Below, piece after piece: positions 24,180-36,263 of a stretch of DNA of 64,000 bases. Below the pieces are notes generated by a model. That model worked only from the letters and a program-made list of their open reading frames with translations, made no database searches and had not been told where the DNA came from. The translations under genes and the position numbers were made by a program. Location of the stretch: NCBI GenBank assembly GCA_003116875.1, contig BCKT01000011.1, positions 558,001 to 622,000 of the forward strand, read 5' to 3'. Source of the DNA: Takashimella koratensis (taxonomy: Eukaryota > Basidiomycota > Tremellomycetes > Trichosporonales > Tetragoniomycetaceae). Within the stretch, counting starts at the first letter, position 1. Each line of letters starts with the position of its first letter.

Positions 24180-25607
24180 TCACGCGTAATGTTTCGAGCA
24201 AAAAGACTCGAGTCGTTCGCCAACGTCGCGCATCATGTCCGACGGAACAGCGTCTACTATTCTAAAGTATCCTGGAGCTCCGAACGCAGCTCCCGGCATG
24301 AGGAAAAGACTCTGCTCCCGGTACAAAGCAGAGCAAAACTCGACGTCGGTGTCGAATGGGAAGTGTGCCGAGTCGATCTTGACAAACACGTACAACGAGC
24401 CCTGAGGACGAGAGCAAGAGAGACCGGGAATTCGGTTGACGAAATCGAAAGCAATCTCCGCATTGACCTGAACTTTGCTCATAACATCGCTGAACCATTC
24501 ATCGGCAGTGTTCAAGATAGCGGGAAGGGCGGCTTGGTCGATGGAGCTCGGTCCGAAGAATCGACCAGCCCAGGCATGCATACCCTCTCGAAGAGCCCCA
24601 GCCACGTTGAGAGGGTCATGCAGCGCAGCCCATCCGAAACGCCAACCAGGAAGAAGGAAACGCTTGGAGAGACCTGAAAGCGTGATTACCGGAACACTAG
24701 TCGAGAGCGACGCCAATGGAATGAAAGGCGTCCATGTCATGTGAGCATAAATCTCATCGGCGATAATGGGAATTCGGTGTCGTTCAGCAATGTTCAAGAG
24801 CGCTTGCAAGTGATCGGCCGAGTAGTTTGAGCCGCATGGGTTGGAGGGGTTGGTCTAGGATAACGATTAGCAGGAGATCAGGGTGTATATGAAATTTTGG
24901 GCTTGTCTCACCAGAATGATGACCTTGGTGGTCTCGTCAATTCGAGACTCCAAAGCGTCCAGGTCAATTTCCCATCCATTCTCTTCCACACAGGGGTAGT
25001 GTCGGATATCGGTTTTCAGGCTCGACAGAAGTGTGCCATAAAGTCCAAATCCGGGGTTTGGTACGAGAACGCTACTGTCACGGCCTGGAGGGACAAGAAC
25101 AGAAAGCACGAGGTCTAATGCTTGGGCCACACCGTGGGTCTGAAAGATTAGTACTAAACTTTTGTCGAACAACTTTGAGCCACTCACGATAACGATATCG
25201 TCGACACTGTACGAGACTCGGTCCCACCGGGAGTGGTAATCTGCTACAGCCTGTCGTGCCGTCAAGCTGCCAGATCCATGGAGATAACCGTTCGCTTTTC
25301 CAGTGTCGATGGCTTCCTTGACAGCAGTGATTGACGCAGGTGGGGGAGGGTGGAACGCATAAAGAGTAGGGTCACCGAGACCCAAGTTGAGAATGGGCTT
25401 GGAGGTTTCAACCGCGGAAGACATGATCTTGCCCAAGATGGTACGAATGGGGTTGGAGGCGGACTGGGGCTCGTTAACATTGGGGTTGTATCTCTTTCTC
25501 GTGCCACTCACCACACAAGGCGAGCTTTGGATACTCCACCCCTTGCGAAGTGGCACCGCTGCCTCGACATTGGCGTACGTTTTCGTGATGAGATCAATGT
25601 CAGGCAT
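24180..25607 (-). CDS. Tyrosine aminotransferase family (class I PLP aminotransferase)
   Basis: Start MPDIDLITKTYANVEAAVPL at 25607, two introns, stop 24180-24182. Family blocks include NPIRTILGKI, ILNLGLGDPTLYAFHPPP, NGYLHGSGSLTARQAVADYH, PGFGLYGTLLSSL and TNPSNPCGSNYS (substrate-carboxylate loop). IADEIYAHMTW (PLP-contacting Asp/Tyr) and the PLP lysine in LSGLSKRFLLPGWRFGW follow, with the Arg in YFRIVDAVPSD near the C-terminus. The enzyme transfers the amino group of tyrosine (or another aromatic amino acid) to 2-oxoglutarate. The PGWR signature after the lysine favours tyrosine/nicotianamine-type transaminases over alanine or aspartate types. Confidence 0.92.
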
Positions 25608-25670
25608 GGTATGAAGAACAATGAAAGAATTAATGGAACAAAGGGACTGTGTTGTACATGCACGTCTCTC

Positions 25671-25687
25671 TATTTATGTATATATAT
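25671..25687 (-). promoter_or_regulatory. TATA-like element upstream of the aminotransferase
   Basis: An alternating A/T tract, reading CATATATATAC on the minus strand, lies about 65-80 bp upstream of the aminotransferase ATG. Confidence 0.5.
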
Positions 25688-25850
25688 GGCTCATGCCCTT
25701 TGTTACAGTCGTCGTAGTACATGGCTCACCGAGAATAACGAGTCGCGAATTTTCATGCGGGTCAACATCTGAATTGTTCAAGTTCCGGCCGACGCCACGT
25801 CGGTCCGGACCTTACCAAAAAACGGATATATCTCCGTACATCCGGCTGTC

Positions 25851-28800
25851 TCACCGCATCAGGCTGAGACCCGTCCGCATGAGATCCAAACGCGTCGAGT
25901 AAATCTCAGATAAGATGAAGGCTGCGAAGCTTTCGTCTTCGGACCTTGGTTAGCGAAGGCTTTGCCCGTACCGGACCCTGAATAACTTACCACTCCAATA
26001 TGACGCGTGCGACGTGATCATATCCAGATAATCGCTAACCGCAGAGCCCGGTAGATAAAAGTCGATGTTTCCATGTGGATTCAACGCTGAGAACCGACGT
26101 TCTCCCCTGGAACCTTCCAAACGTTCTGCACCCGAAGGGCCGAGCATCTGACATGTCAGCGCTGAGCAAGTAGAGGTATACGTACCTCAAGGCCACTTGG
26201 TAGGCGAATGGTGCCTGGTCGTCGGACTTTCTTTTCGGAGGTGCTCCCCCCGAGATAAGTTGGCAAGTACTGCTTAATGCTACTCAGACTTTCTGACACG
26301 GTCGAGTAAAATGGTGCAGTGACGGATGTGATGGCAAGAGGGGGCTTGGTACGAGCCAGCTTGCTGTCGACAGCTGCGTTGAGAGAATATCTGAGAAATG
26401 AGTAACGTTGCGCGGGGGACAGGATGGCTGGAAGATGGATCTCACGCGATTGGATCTGACTGGTAGAAGACATTGTATAGTCTCTGCGTCAGCACGATTC
26501 TTCAGATCGACTTACGAATCGATCGCCATGCAACCAAATTTCCCAGATCTATCGATTGCTTCATCTTGAGGGGAATCTGACAGGGTTAGCGAGGCAGGAA
26601 AAGTCAAAACTCACTCATCGTTCGTTCCCTTCCCTTCCTAGGCATCAATTGAGCCTGATCGAGGTGCAGGAAGATGCCCAAGGGACTTCCAACCAAGAAC
26701 AGATTGGAGGTGTTGAAAAGAAATCTATCACGCGTCTCTGTAATGACTTTCTTGGGGAGATTGGACATCGAAGGCATTTGAGTCGGCTGATTGGAAAGGA
26801 TATGCGTTGCTAGTGCCGAGCCGAGCTGCAAGTAAGTGAGCGTTGATTGAGAATTCGCACCACGTTTTTGACTTACAGAATGTCCAATAACGTGGACTCT
26901 GCCATACGTGTCAAATCCAGGATGACGGGCGACCCATAACCTGTAAAGCTTATTTGCCTGAAGGCAGACTGCTTCGATCATTTTCTGGCGATGTTGAGAC
27001 ATGAAAAGCGGAAGGTCTAGCAAAACCTGGGAGCTACTCGTCAGCGGAAGCCCCTTGATCTACACAGAATGGCTTACAGCATTGGTCAGATCCCTGACAT
27101 ATGGGATTGACTTCTGGAGCGTGATATCTTCATCCCGTTAGCGTTAGTTTCATACTAACAGCTCACCTGCCATCGTAAATCGATTCCCCATCTCGTGTGC
27201 TTTCTCTTCTTCGTTTTCCTCGACATCGATTTTCATCGAAGCTCTCCATTGAACGGGCAACACCTATCGCTTATCAATCCAACTTCATTGGTCGGTACTC
27301 ACCTGGCAGCGTCGCTCGCGAATGATAGAGGATAAACCTGGATTGGCAGATTGTTTGCTGAAGATGAGCATTAGGTTGAACAACTTCATCTTACCGAACG
27401 ATTTGTCGGAGTTGATTACCTGCATAGCTGACGAGTCAGTAGAGGTTTCGTCTCGAGATCTTACACAAAGTTGTACGACTCATATTGGGCTGCCAGTTGT
27501 TGGCCTGGGTGGAATCAGCAACCAGCTATGCTTCAATCTTACCAATGCCGTGAATGACCAATACCAGGTCCGTGCATGGTGCATCGTCATCATTCGAATC
27601 AGTCTATTTGAACAGGTTAGCACACTAAAGAAACATAAGAAGAGCGACTTACAATTGGCGCATTCTCCTCCTCCATGGCCGCGCGGTTCCTTTGAATCGA
27701 GTCCGATGGAGAAGCCAAGTCGGCGAGGTCTTTTGTCACGCCATTGAGACCGTCCACCTGAGGCTCGATAGTGGGTTTTCCATGATTACTGAACCCCAAG
27801 TCCTTGGAGAGAGAGCCAACAATGGAGGCTGGACGTTTGGAAGGCTTTTCAGCCACAGGACTTGACATGCTGCCACGACGAGAATCGTTGACGCCCCGCT
27901 TTGGGCCGGCCAAGTCATCATCCCTTCCATTTGCAGTGAGTGCAGCGTTAAACCCCCGATAAACATAAGTGCCCGTAGGTCGAGCTCTGATCGAGCTGTA
28001 CAGTGCCCTCGAAAGATAGGTCAACGTCCCCGTCCTAAGGTTGACCCTCTAATCAGCTTCACGATGCCCAAAAACTCAACACGAACTCACGTAATGAGGC
28101 GTCCCTTTTCTTCATCCTCGAAAAGGACACTCAAACCTTGTCCAAACTTGGACGGGAGGTGATACTTGAGTTTCTCCTCTGCTGCTTGACCCAGAGTCAT
28201 CGCCGTTGCAAACTCATGTTTGTATGAAGGCTAACCGCATCAGCAAAAGACGTAAATCGTGACACTCACGAGCCATGGCTTGATCTCCCTATACTCGTCA
28301 GCGGCACGCACCCACGGCAAGAAACGACTGAAACTTACATGAACCCCTTCTCTAGCTCTTCCGCCAACTGCCAGTTACATGGACGAGTCTCATCAGTCGC
28401 GAACCAAGTGCCTCGCAATACGGGAACCCGAGGACCTGTATGTGCCCAGAAAACCGGATGAAGCGACAAGGTCTCCAGGTCGACCTCAAACAGCGAGTCC
28501 TGGAATAGTCAGCACGGCCAGTGTGCCGCTAAGTAGACTTACTTGGCTGACTGGCACCCCGGCTATCAATTCAAGATTCTTGTACTCTGCTTGTGCTTTT
28601 TGCAAGATCTCATTGTATGTCAACTCCTTGGCTACAATCTCTTCTGGCTCGGGCTGCTCCTCGTGAGACTGATATTGAGTCGATGTGGGCTTCTCCCTAA
28701 GCTCCGAAGGGAATGGTCGTTGGCCACCAACGGACACATTGCTTCCTCTTCTTTCCTTGCCTTCCACGTCTTTCCCCTTGACGGTTCTGCTAAGCTCGCC

Positions 28801-29154
28801 ATCGTCCTTTCCCCAGTCGTTGACGATGCGTTGCCGCTCGTCTCCAGAGAAGGTTGACCACCGCTCGTCGATACGTTTACTCTCGTCGGCAGAGAAAGCT
28901 TTGTAGGTGGTAGAGGCAACGGTAATTGGGACGATAGGAAGGTCAAGATGTTGAGCACCGGCATGGACCCATCGAACATTCAAGGGGGGCGGTAGCGGAA
29001 TGACGTCCGAGGTGGATGAATCTTCAGGTGTCGATTCGGACTCATCTGGTTTTGAAGGTCGATGGTTTTCTGCTGGTTGCACCTCTGCCTGCGGTGCTGT
29101 TGGGGGCGAGCTTGGGTTTGGAGGCGGTATTTGCCCTTGCTGGGATTGGGCCAT
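25851..29154 (-). CDS. DDHD-domain phospholipase (intracellular PA-PLA1 type)
   Basis: Start MAQSQQGQIPPPNPSSPP at 29154; about twelve introns. A disordered N-terminus is followed by VRWVHAGAQHLDLPIVP and a WWE-like region (PVFWAHTGPRVPVLRGTWFA; EELEKGFMEIKPWLPSYKHE). Then come DLVLVIHGIGQQLA, the lipase elbow HVIGHSLGSALA (nucleophile Ser), LFLVGSPLGIFLHLDQAQ, and a C-terminal DDHD segment with ALNPHGNIDFYLPGSAVSDYLDM and SHASYWSDESFAAFILSEIY. This order matches DDHD1/DDHD2 and the yeast YOR022C family, which hydrolyse phosphatidic acid or related lipids at organelle membranes. The last intron is best joined at an acceptor that restores SDESFAAFIL. Stop 25851-25853. Confidence 0.9.
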
Positions 29155-29164
29155 GGTGACGAGG

Positions 29165-29237
29165 TGAGAGTAGGGAGAGAGGGAGAGAGGGAGAGANAAA
29201 GAGAGGGAGAGAGGGAGAGAGGGAGAGAGGGAGAGAC
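29165..29237. repeat. GGGAGA purine repeat in the leader of the DDHD gene
   Basis: Tandem GGGAGA/GAGAGG units interrupted by one ambiguous base (n at 29197) and an AAAGAGA variant. It lies immediately upstream of the DDHD phospholipase start codon and so would be pyrimidine-rich in its mRNA. Confidence 0.8.
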
Positions 29238-29576
29238 AAAGAGAGCCGAGGGACAATGGGAGTTGAGCGGCAAACGGCAAACAAAGTCGACAAGAAAAGA
29301 AAGACGTCACGTACATACGTAAAGGAGGCATCCACCGTGGGAAACAAGAACACCCCCGATCGTCGTCACTCATATACACAGCTCATGCATGGTCTCATGG
29401 TCCCGGGATCCCAAGATCTCGTGGTGGACGCGACAGATGGTACAGTACTCGTCCTCGATCTGGTTCTTCTGCTCGAACCCCGTTTTGTGATCGTCTCTTC
29501 GTCATGATAGTCGGTCTGGGAAGCAGGTCAGACGCCCAATTCTCTTCACACGCAAGCGCTCAGCCGTTGCCCTCGT

Positions 29577-31117
29577 CTACCGCATGCCCGAAATATCAAA
29601 GGGAAAGCTTTGGCCAAAGCCGCCGATGCCTCTGTTGAACTGCTTGCCTCGACCCTGGCCGCTCAGCGCCTCATCTCCGTTTTGAGGATACAGCACGCCA
29701 TGCTTATCGGAATACTAGGAATCGCATCAGACTCGCCCCAATAAACGGATTCACTCAATCGCCCTTACTTACCTCCGACAGCGCTTCCAGCGTCTTCATC
29801 AGCGTCGCGAGGTAGTCTGTAAGTTGCACGTCGTCGCTCTCCTACATCAGGTTGTGAGAATAGAGTCAAACGAGAGACGATCAGGATTACTCACGCCTGA
29901 AAGCTCGAGCTTCAACTCGGAGGCGCTCATAACAGGCAAAGAGGCAACGAGCCCATGGATTTGGCGAAGCAAAGAATGGTCTGGAGGAGTATTGTCTGAC
30001 GAACTCAGTTCAATCCAGAAGGAAGACTCACTGTTCACCACCGCGTCGGTGTACTGCGCCAGGACCTGTACCTTTTGGACGAGCATCCTGATCGCATTGC
30101 GCTGAGTGGTAAGAGTCCCAATGTCTGAAAGTCAGTCGTTTGACAAAGAGAGCACTTACATCCACTTTCATCGCCGTCTCCACTTGTTTCCTTCGACACT
30201 CCATCCACAGCAATTCTTTCCGCTTCCCCCGTCTCGATCCCGTATTCGACCTCCACGAATTGACCATTCGAGCCTTCCCCAGTGCTGGATTCAACAAGTG
30301 CGCTTTCGTAGATTTTGATTGGTAAGTTTTGGCTTCCCACTGGAATGGAGGGGTTGAAGATCAGGAATATAGGCGGCCCGGATGTTTCGATGGCGTTGGA
30401 AAACTTTAAACGACGGCTGGTGAGCGATTGCTTGAATGACGACAGTAATCATGGTCAATCCTCACTCACCTGTTGGTGCAGTATTATGTCGACTTCGGTT
30501 GGGACAGGCTTCACCGTATACCAGCCCACCACTGTCAAAGACGGGAAAACTTGGCTGACTTTGGATTAGGGTCAGTAATGAGCGTTGACCAAGGTTCACT
30601 TACATTGATCACGGCGGGTTTCCAGAAACTCTTGATCAATGCTTCGGGGTGCGGTCTGTGCGGCCGATGCGTCCGCAGCGTCTGCAAGCAAAAGTTCGAA
30701 CGAATTGACGATGGATATCTCTCGGCCAGATTGTGACCCAAGAAGGGCTCCGATAGCTATGAGCAGAATGTCAATGAACGGATGAGGTGATTGAGTAGCA
30801 GCATGAGAGGTGGTAGGTGACAATCAAGCGCTTACGGCTGAATTCGGGCGAGGCATTTACCAGCCTCGATCTGTTTGCATGATCGGAGATGTTGAGAATT
30901 GCGAGAGGATGGCTATTTGAACAAGGAGAAGAACGGAGGGTGGTCAGCTCGAGATCAGAATGAGAGGGCCAGGAGAGCAAGGTCCTGGGGGAGTCAAGCG
31001 ACGGAGTGGGACGGTCAACTGCACGTACAGATTGATGGTAAGGCCGGACGTGGAGCTGGACTGAGCGACAACGGCAGAAGCGACTGCTTGGTCCTGGGCC
31101 TGCGCTGGGGCTGCCAT
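29577..31117 (-). CDS. CSN6: COP9 signalosome subunit 6 (MPN domain)
   Basis: Start MAAPAQAQDQAVASAVVAQS at 31117, several introns, end SGMR* at 29577. The MPN domain reads STSGLTINLHPLAILNISDH, IGALLGSQSGREISIVNSFE and QVFPSLTVVGWYTV, then PTEVDIILHQQ. The zinc-binding JAMM motif (HxH..D) is absent, as expected for Csn6, the catalytically inactive partner of Csn5. A linker and C-terminal helices (TLTTQRNAIRMLVQKVQVLA; DYLATLMKTLEALSEYSDKH) complete the protein. The complex removes Nedd8 from cullins. It is head-to-head with the DRG1 gene, 285 bp between start codons, with a TCACGTGA palindrome at 31257-31264. Confidence 0.92.
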
Positions 31118-31256
31118 TCTCCTGTAGATGTCGAGGTCGACTGAGAACCAAGGTGCAGATGGCGGGGGAGGGGGGAATGGGGAGGGGGCAGTGGGAGTGG
31201 GATAGGAAGAGGGGAGACGGGGATGCAAGTCAGCCGGTGGCCAAGCGGGGAGCCGG

Positions 31257-31264
31257 TCACGTGA
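31257..31264. promoter_or_regulatory. TCACGTGA palindrome in the CSN6/DRG1 divergent promoter
   Basis: An exact 8-bp palindrome 140 bp from each start codon. CACGTG is the core bound by bHLH factors such as Cbf1 or Pho4-type proteins; function here is inferred. Confidence 0.45.
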
Positions 31265-31334
31265 TGCATACCAACCACTCGCGACCACGACCAGCAACAG
31301 GCGACCAAATTCATCTCATCTTCACCCCTCCAGG

Positions 31335-31370
31335 CAAGACCAAGACCAAGACCAAGACCAAGACCAAGAC
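31335..31370. repeat. CAAGAC hexanucleotide, six exact tandem copies
   Basis: It sits in the leader of the DRG1-type gene, 32 bp before its ATG, in sequence without an upstream ATG. Confidence 0.9.
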
Positions 31371-31402
31371 CAGGACCCTCCCCGTATCATCAATCAGCAA
31401 TC

Positions 31403-33401
31403 ATGGGCATCCTCCAAAAGATGGAAGACATCGAGAGTATGTCAAGCGACGATACTATCCCGTAGTCTCACCCTAACGCTGACTTGGTGCTCTTGTTCAA
31501 ATCGTTTGCAGAGGAGATGGCTCGGAGTGAGTTGTCTTGACCCGTAGTTTACACCATGTCTAGTTCGGGTCCCATTGACATGATACTGTATCGTAGCGCA
31601 GAAAAAGTCAGTATTCATCAACAAGGATTGCTGTGAAGTCACCACTAAATATAGGTCCTCACTCTTCATCGCAACTCAGCAAAGGTGAGATTTTTGGATT
31701 TTGCTTTGGTCGTTTGCTGATGGAAACCAGCGACCGAGTATCATCTTGGTCTCCTCAAGGTCAGTTCGAGGGATCAGCAGCCGGATCGAAAGTCTAAACT
31801 GACTCTGCTTGGTCTCTGGTGCAGGCAAAATGTAAGACGCATCATTCTCATCCTCAAAGCGCGAGAAGCTCACCCGACTTTTAGTGGCCAAGTACCGCGC
31901 GCAGCTCCTCGAGCCCGAGAAAAAGTCGGCAAAGGGCGAGGGCTTTGATGTTATGAAGTCAGGCGGTAAGTCTCTAGCTTGCTAATCATCCCACGCTGAT
32001 CGTTCAGATGCCCGTGTGTGTCTCATTGGATTTCCGTCGGTCGGTAAATCAACACTGCTTTCCAAGACAACCAAGACAGAGTCGGTAGTTGGAGCATACG
32101 AGTTCACTACCTTGACAGTGAGTCTCGAGAGAAAGATGATAGCGTTAGCTTATCTACAGGCCATTCCTGGTGTTCTCGAATATGAAGGAGCGCGGATTCA
32201 GCTTCTGGATTTGCCGGGTATCGTCCAAGATGCCGCAAAAGGTGCGCGATTCCGGTGATTTCACTGACGCTCATAGGTCGTGGACGAGGACGTCAAGTGG
32301 TATCGGTAGCGAAGACGGCCGACCTCATCCTTATCATGAGTAGGTAGAGGGAGAGACCTTGACACTGACATGACAGTCGACGCCACGAAATCTGCGGAGC
32401 AAAAAGCACAGTTGGAACTCGAGTTGGAAGCGGTTGGCATCCGACTCAACACCCAAATGCCAGATGTCGTTTTCAAACAAAAGGCTGCAGGAGGTGTAAG
32501 TAATTGTTTAAATGATGACTCGATGAACTGACATGCAACAGATCACGGTAAGGCTCGATGTTTGAAGTCCTACTCACGTTGCAGCTCAATTCCACTGTAA
32601 AACTCACTCACACGGATGAAAGGACGATTCGATCTATTCTACAGGCATACAAACGTACGCGAAGCTGACCAATTCTAATGCTGACGACTCAGTTCATAAT
32701 TGTGATGTCATGATTCGCGAAGATGTGAGTCACCTCCCTGCTCGTTCCAAGCTGAGACATGTCAGATCACAACCGACGAGTTCATCGACGTCCTGCTAGG
32801 AACCCGGAAATATATTCCCGCGTTGACAGTAATCAACAAGATTGACGGCGTCTCGATGGAGACTTTGGACCGAATGGCTAGGGAGGGAGACGGCAGGTCC
32901 ATCATGATTAGCTGTGAACTTGACCTCGGCTTGGATTGGCTGCTGGAGAGCATATGGAAGGTGAGATTGAGTTTGTACGGGCAGATGCTGACACCTAATA
33001 GGAGTTGGGTCTTGTCAAGTAAGTTGTGCATCTGTCTTGGGGCATGCGTGGAATATCACTCACCGTTGTCCAGAGTGTACACGAAGAAACGAGGCGAACA
33101 TCCTGATCTGTCTGACCCGATCTGCTTGCGACAGGGGGCGACCATTGAAACCGTTTGTCACGGGATTCACCGAAGTCTTGCGTCACACTTCAAGTATGTC
33201 GAGTACAAAATGTTGGGGTCGCAGCTTATCAGCCGTGTAGATACGCTCTAGTATGGGGCAAGTCGAGCAAGTTCAACCCTCAACCACAGAAGGTTGGATT
33301 GACACATCTGGTCCAAGACGAGGATGTGTAAGTTGCTGGCAGCATTGCCCTTTGCGCCGTCACACTGACAACACTGCAGTGTCAGCATTTTCACAAAATG
33401 A
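31403..33401 (+). CDS. RBG1: DRG1/RBG1 developmentally regulated GTP-binding protein
   Basis: The N-terminus assembles as [20 protein letters not shown] and then [20 protein letters not shown] only if six tiny exons are joined: 31403-31436, 31512-31526, 31597-31606, 31680-31684, 31731-31759 and 31825-31831. A longer exon starts at 31885. The fit to the conserved DRG segment is exact in every phase. G1 is [10 protein letters not shown]3 DLPG, and G4 NKID; a C-terminal TGS domain ([21 protein letters not shown]; ending VVSIFTK*) follows. Obg-family DRG proteins bind translating ribosomes with Tma46/DFRP1 partners and relieve stalls. The gene has at least a dozen introns. It converges with FZO1, 151 bp apart. 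Confidence 0.95.
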
Positions 33402-33552
33402 GCGATACATCGACATTCTGGCATGATTTCATCAGGAGAGGGGGTTTTACTATTACTACTACTACCGTGTACAAGATGCAAACACATGATATATATACAG
33501 TAGCTGAGATTAAGAGAGGTCGTGATCGTGGGCGCCAATGTGAACAAACATA

Positions 33553-36263
33553 TCAGAACTTGACACTTCGGATCTGTTCGCGAATGACGTCGATTTGCTT
33601 TTCGACTTGTTGGAAGAATTCGGTGGCGAGGTTGGCGCGACGTTCCGATTCCTCAGTGTCACGGATGATCGTCGCATGGACGTCCACGGCTGACCGAAAG
33701 CGTTCACGCAGGTCCCAAGACGCGAGTCGCAGGACCTTGCGAACCTCCCGGGAGATACGAGCGGCTTGAGCTTCGCTGAACGGTCCGTCATCGATGTCCG
33801 TTGAACCCGAAGATCGAGACAGTGTGTTTTGGATGCTTCTCCCGACGTTCCTGGGGACAGAGCGAGGGAGCTCGTAGATCCCATATGCCACCGCTCCGAC
33901 CAGGACGGCGCCAGCGATAGACGCGAGGGTTTTTCGCGCTGCCGGGTTGGAGGCAAATTCGGCGACGCGAATAATACCTTCCAAAAACGAACGGATGGCG
34001 AGGGGCTTTAGTCCGACCATGGAGACAGCCCCTACAGCAAGCGATGCAACGCCAATGTTCGAGGCTTCGTGACCGACAAATGGAATCAAGTCCCGTGATG
34101 GCTGAACGCCCTGGGCCAAAGACATGTGGTGCTGCAAATCAAAAAGATCGGACAGCCGCGATTCGACGAGGTGAGTCTGTGCGGCGAGCCCGAGACCGAT
34201 GTTGGTAACGCTTCGGCGACGGTTGTTGGACCGAGTGGAGAACATGGCGTTGGGGTTGAACTTTCGGGTTGAACGAGGGGTCTCCACGGGCAAATACTTG
34301 TCGCCGAGCTCGCCTACGAGTCGAACACCATCGGTCGTAGCAAGACGGGCTTCCGTTTCCGCCAGACTGACTGCAGAGTCAAGCGAGAGGAGCAAAACCT
34401 CGCGAACAGCGCGGGCGTAGTCCCAAACCCCCAGCACACCGGGATACAATGGCATACTGAGGCCCGGGGCCGACACCGCGAGCTGACCTTGACCAACTCG
34501 CTCGAGCGCCTCGTCGAGCATCTTTCGGGTCTGCAGTGAGGATGCCGCAGCAGCAGCCTCCTCCTCGGCAACCAAGCTGTCCTCGAAGCTGTCTTGGCCC
34601 TGGCGCATTCGATCGAGAACAGGGCGGACCCGCTTCTGTTCTTCTTTGGCACGGTCGTGCTCGTGATTCGCGAGGAGAGCATTCGCCGAGGCCAGCAATT
34701 CGACGTCGGCCAGAAGATGTGTGAGGTAGTTGTTCGCCGGGCCAAGCTTGCTTTGCTTGCGGTTGATAAGGACGAACGAACGCAAGGACTGCTCCAAATG
34801 AGAGAATGCCGCATCGACTTCATCGTCGAGGTGAAGAGCCACTTTGGCAGAATCGACGAAGTGAACAAGATTGGCGGCGTTTTCGAAAGTGCTGGGGCTG
34901 AGTTGCTTAACCTGGTCGAGAACAAGGCGACGGCAGCGTTCCTTGTCCTTAATTTGGTCGAACCGGTTAACCACGATGAAAAGGTGAGCCTTTTCGTGGC
35001 CGGCTTGCCAGATGAACTCTTTCGCCGACAGAGTGAAGTGGTTGGCAGCCGACACGACGAAGATGATGACGTCAATCTCTTCCTGTCGAGCGAAATTGGC
35101 CGTGGTGATAATAGAGTCACGGTTCAGGCCGGGGGCGTCGATCAAAGAGATGTCGACGACGTCGTTGTAGAGGATCGAGGGCTTCGCAGCGACCGCATTC
35201 TTCAGATACACCCGAGCCACAGAGTTGACAGCGTCATCGTCCTCGGCAGTGACCAACTCGCTCAACTTTCCAAGTTCTTCAACAGAGTAGGTTGACTCAT
35301 CTCCAATATCATAGTCCACTTCCCTCTTGGGAACATGAACAACATCCTGCTCCTCAGACTTGACGACTTCGACGAATCGAGCAGTAAGAGGCTGTTGATC
35401 GGTTGGCATGACCTCGGGGCGACGCAACAGAGCGTTGATCAACGTCGACTTGCCGGCGTTCAAATCGCCAGTGACGAGGACACGAGATTGCGGATCGTGG
35501 ATACGCTTCTGGAGAAGGTTCAAGTGGTCGAGGGAAGACGCAATGCGATTGTCGATCAGGGCCGAGATGGATGATTTCTCCAAGTGCGAGATCAAGGTTG
35601 TTGCTTGTCGAGCAACTCCCAAATTCAAGTCCAAACGAAGGATCGAGAGGTCTTCTGGGCGTTCATCGTCGGCTGTGGTCGTTCCCTCTTGTTGATCAGC
35701 GGTCGACGGAGCGTACACGGTCAAGGATCGCTTGAGATTGTTACGAGGTGTGGAAGCCTTGTTGACTAAGATTTCAGTCGAAACAGTAGGTTCATCGGCG
35801 AATGTCAAAGTGCGGCGTTTGAGACCGGGGCGAGTCGGAGTGCGTTGATGGCCTGTGTTTCATCAGGATGCAGTGAATTAAACTTGGACATACCTTCAGG
35901 TGCGTTATTGTTGTTGTTGTTGTTGGCGGCAAGGCCGGATGAGATATGAGGGTATCTGACGGGCCACTGGTCCCTGTTGAGGTTGCGCAGATCGGCCAGG
36001 AGATGCTTTGAAGAATCGATGGCATTGGAGAGACTGTTGTGTGTTGGGTGGTTTAGTGGGTGTCCCCAAGAGAGGTGGGATCAGATGACTCACGAGTCTC
36101 TTTTGTCCTCGTAGTCCTTGACAATGTCGGTTGAAACGATGGGCTTTGTGGAGTGAACCGGGGTGGGGTCGATGTGAGACTCTTTCTCGTAGACGGGTGA
36201 GGGGGGTACGTCGGGGGTGGTCGAGGGGAAGTGAGGGGCGGGCGGCCGATGGAATGGCTGCAT
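33553..36263 (-). CDS. FZO1: Mitofusin FZO1, mitochondrial outer-membrane fusion GTPase
   Basis: Three exons: start at 36263 (MQPFHRPPAPHFPSTTPDVP), a middle exon with SNAIDSSKHLLADLRNLNRD and a poly-Asn run, and a long exon to 33553. The dynamin-type GTPase has G1 GDLNAGKSTLINALL, switch PTDQQPLTARF, G3 SLIDAPGLNRDS and G4 VVNRFDQIKD. Heptad-repeat stretches flank a hydrophobic hairpin (GVASLAVGAVSMVGLKPLAI.. and LASIAGAVLVGAVAYGIYEL), which anchors the protein with both ends in the cytosol. A final coiled coil ends FFQQVEKQIDVIREQIRSVKF. Known role: fusion of mitochondrial outer membranes. Head-to-head with the PACT-domain gene. Confidence 0.95.

Noticed and set aside
33830..35295. Long + strand frames opposite FZO1
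   Set aside because: Antisense to an unmistakable mitofusin exon; no initiation or family signal.
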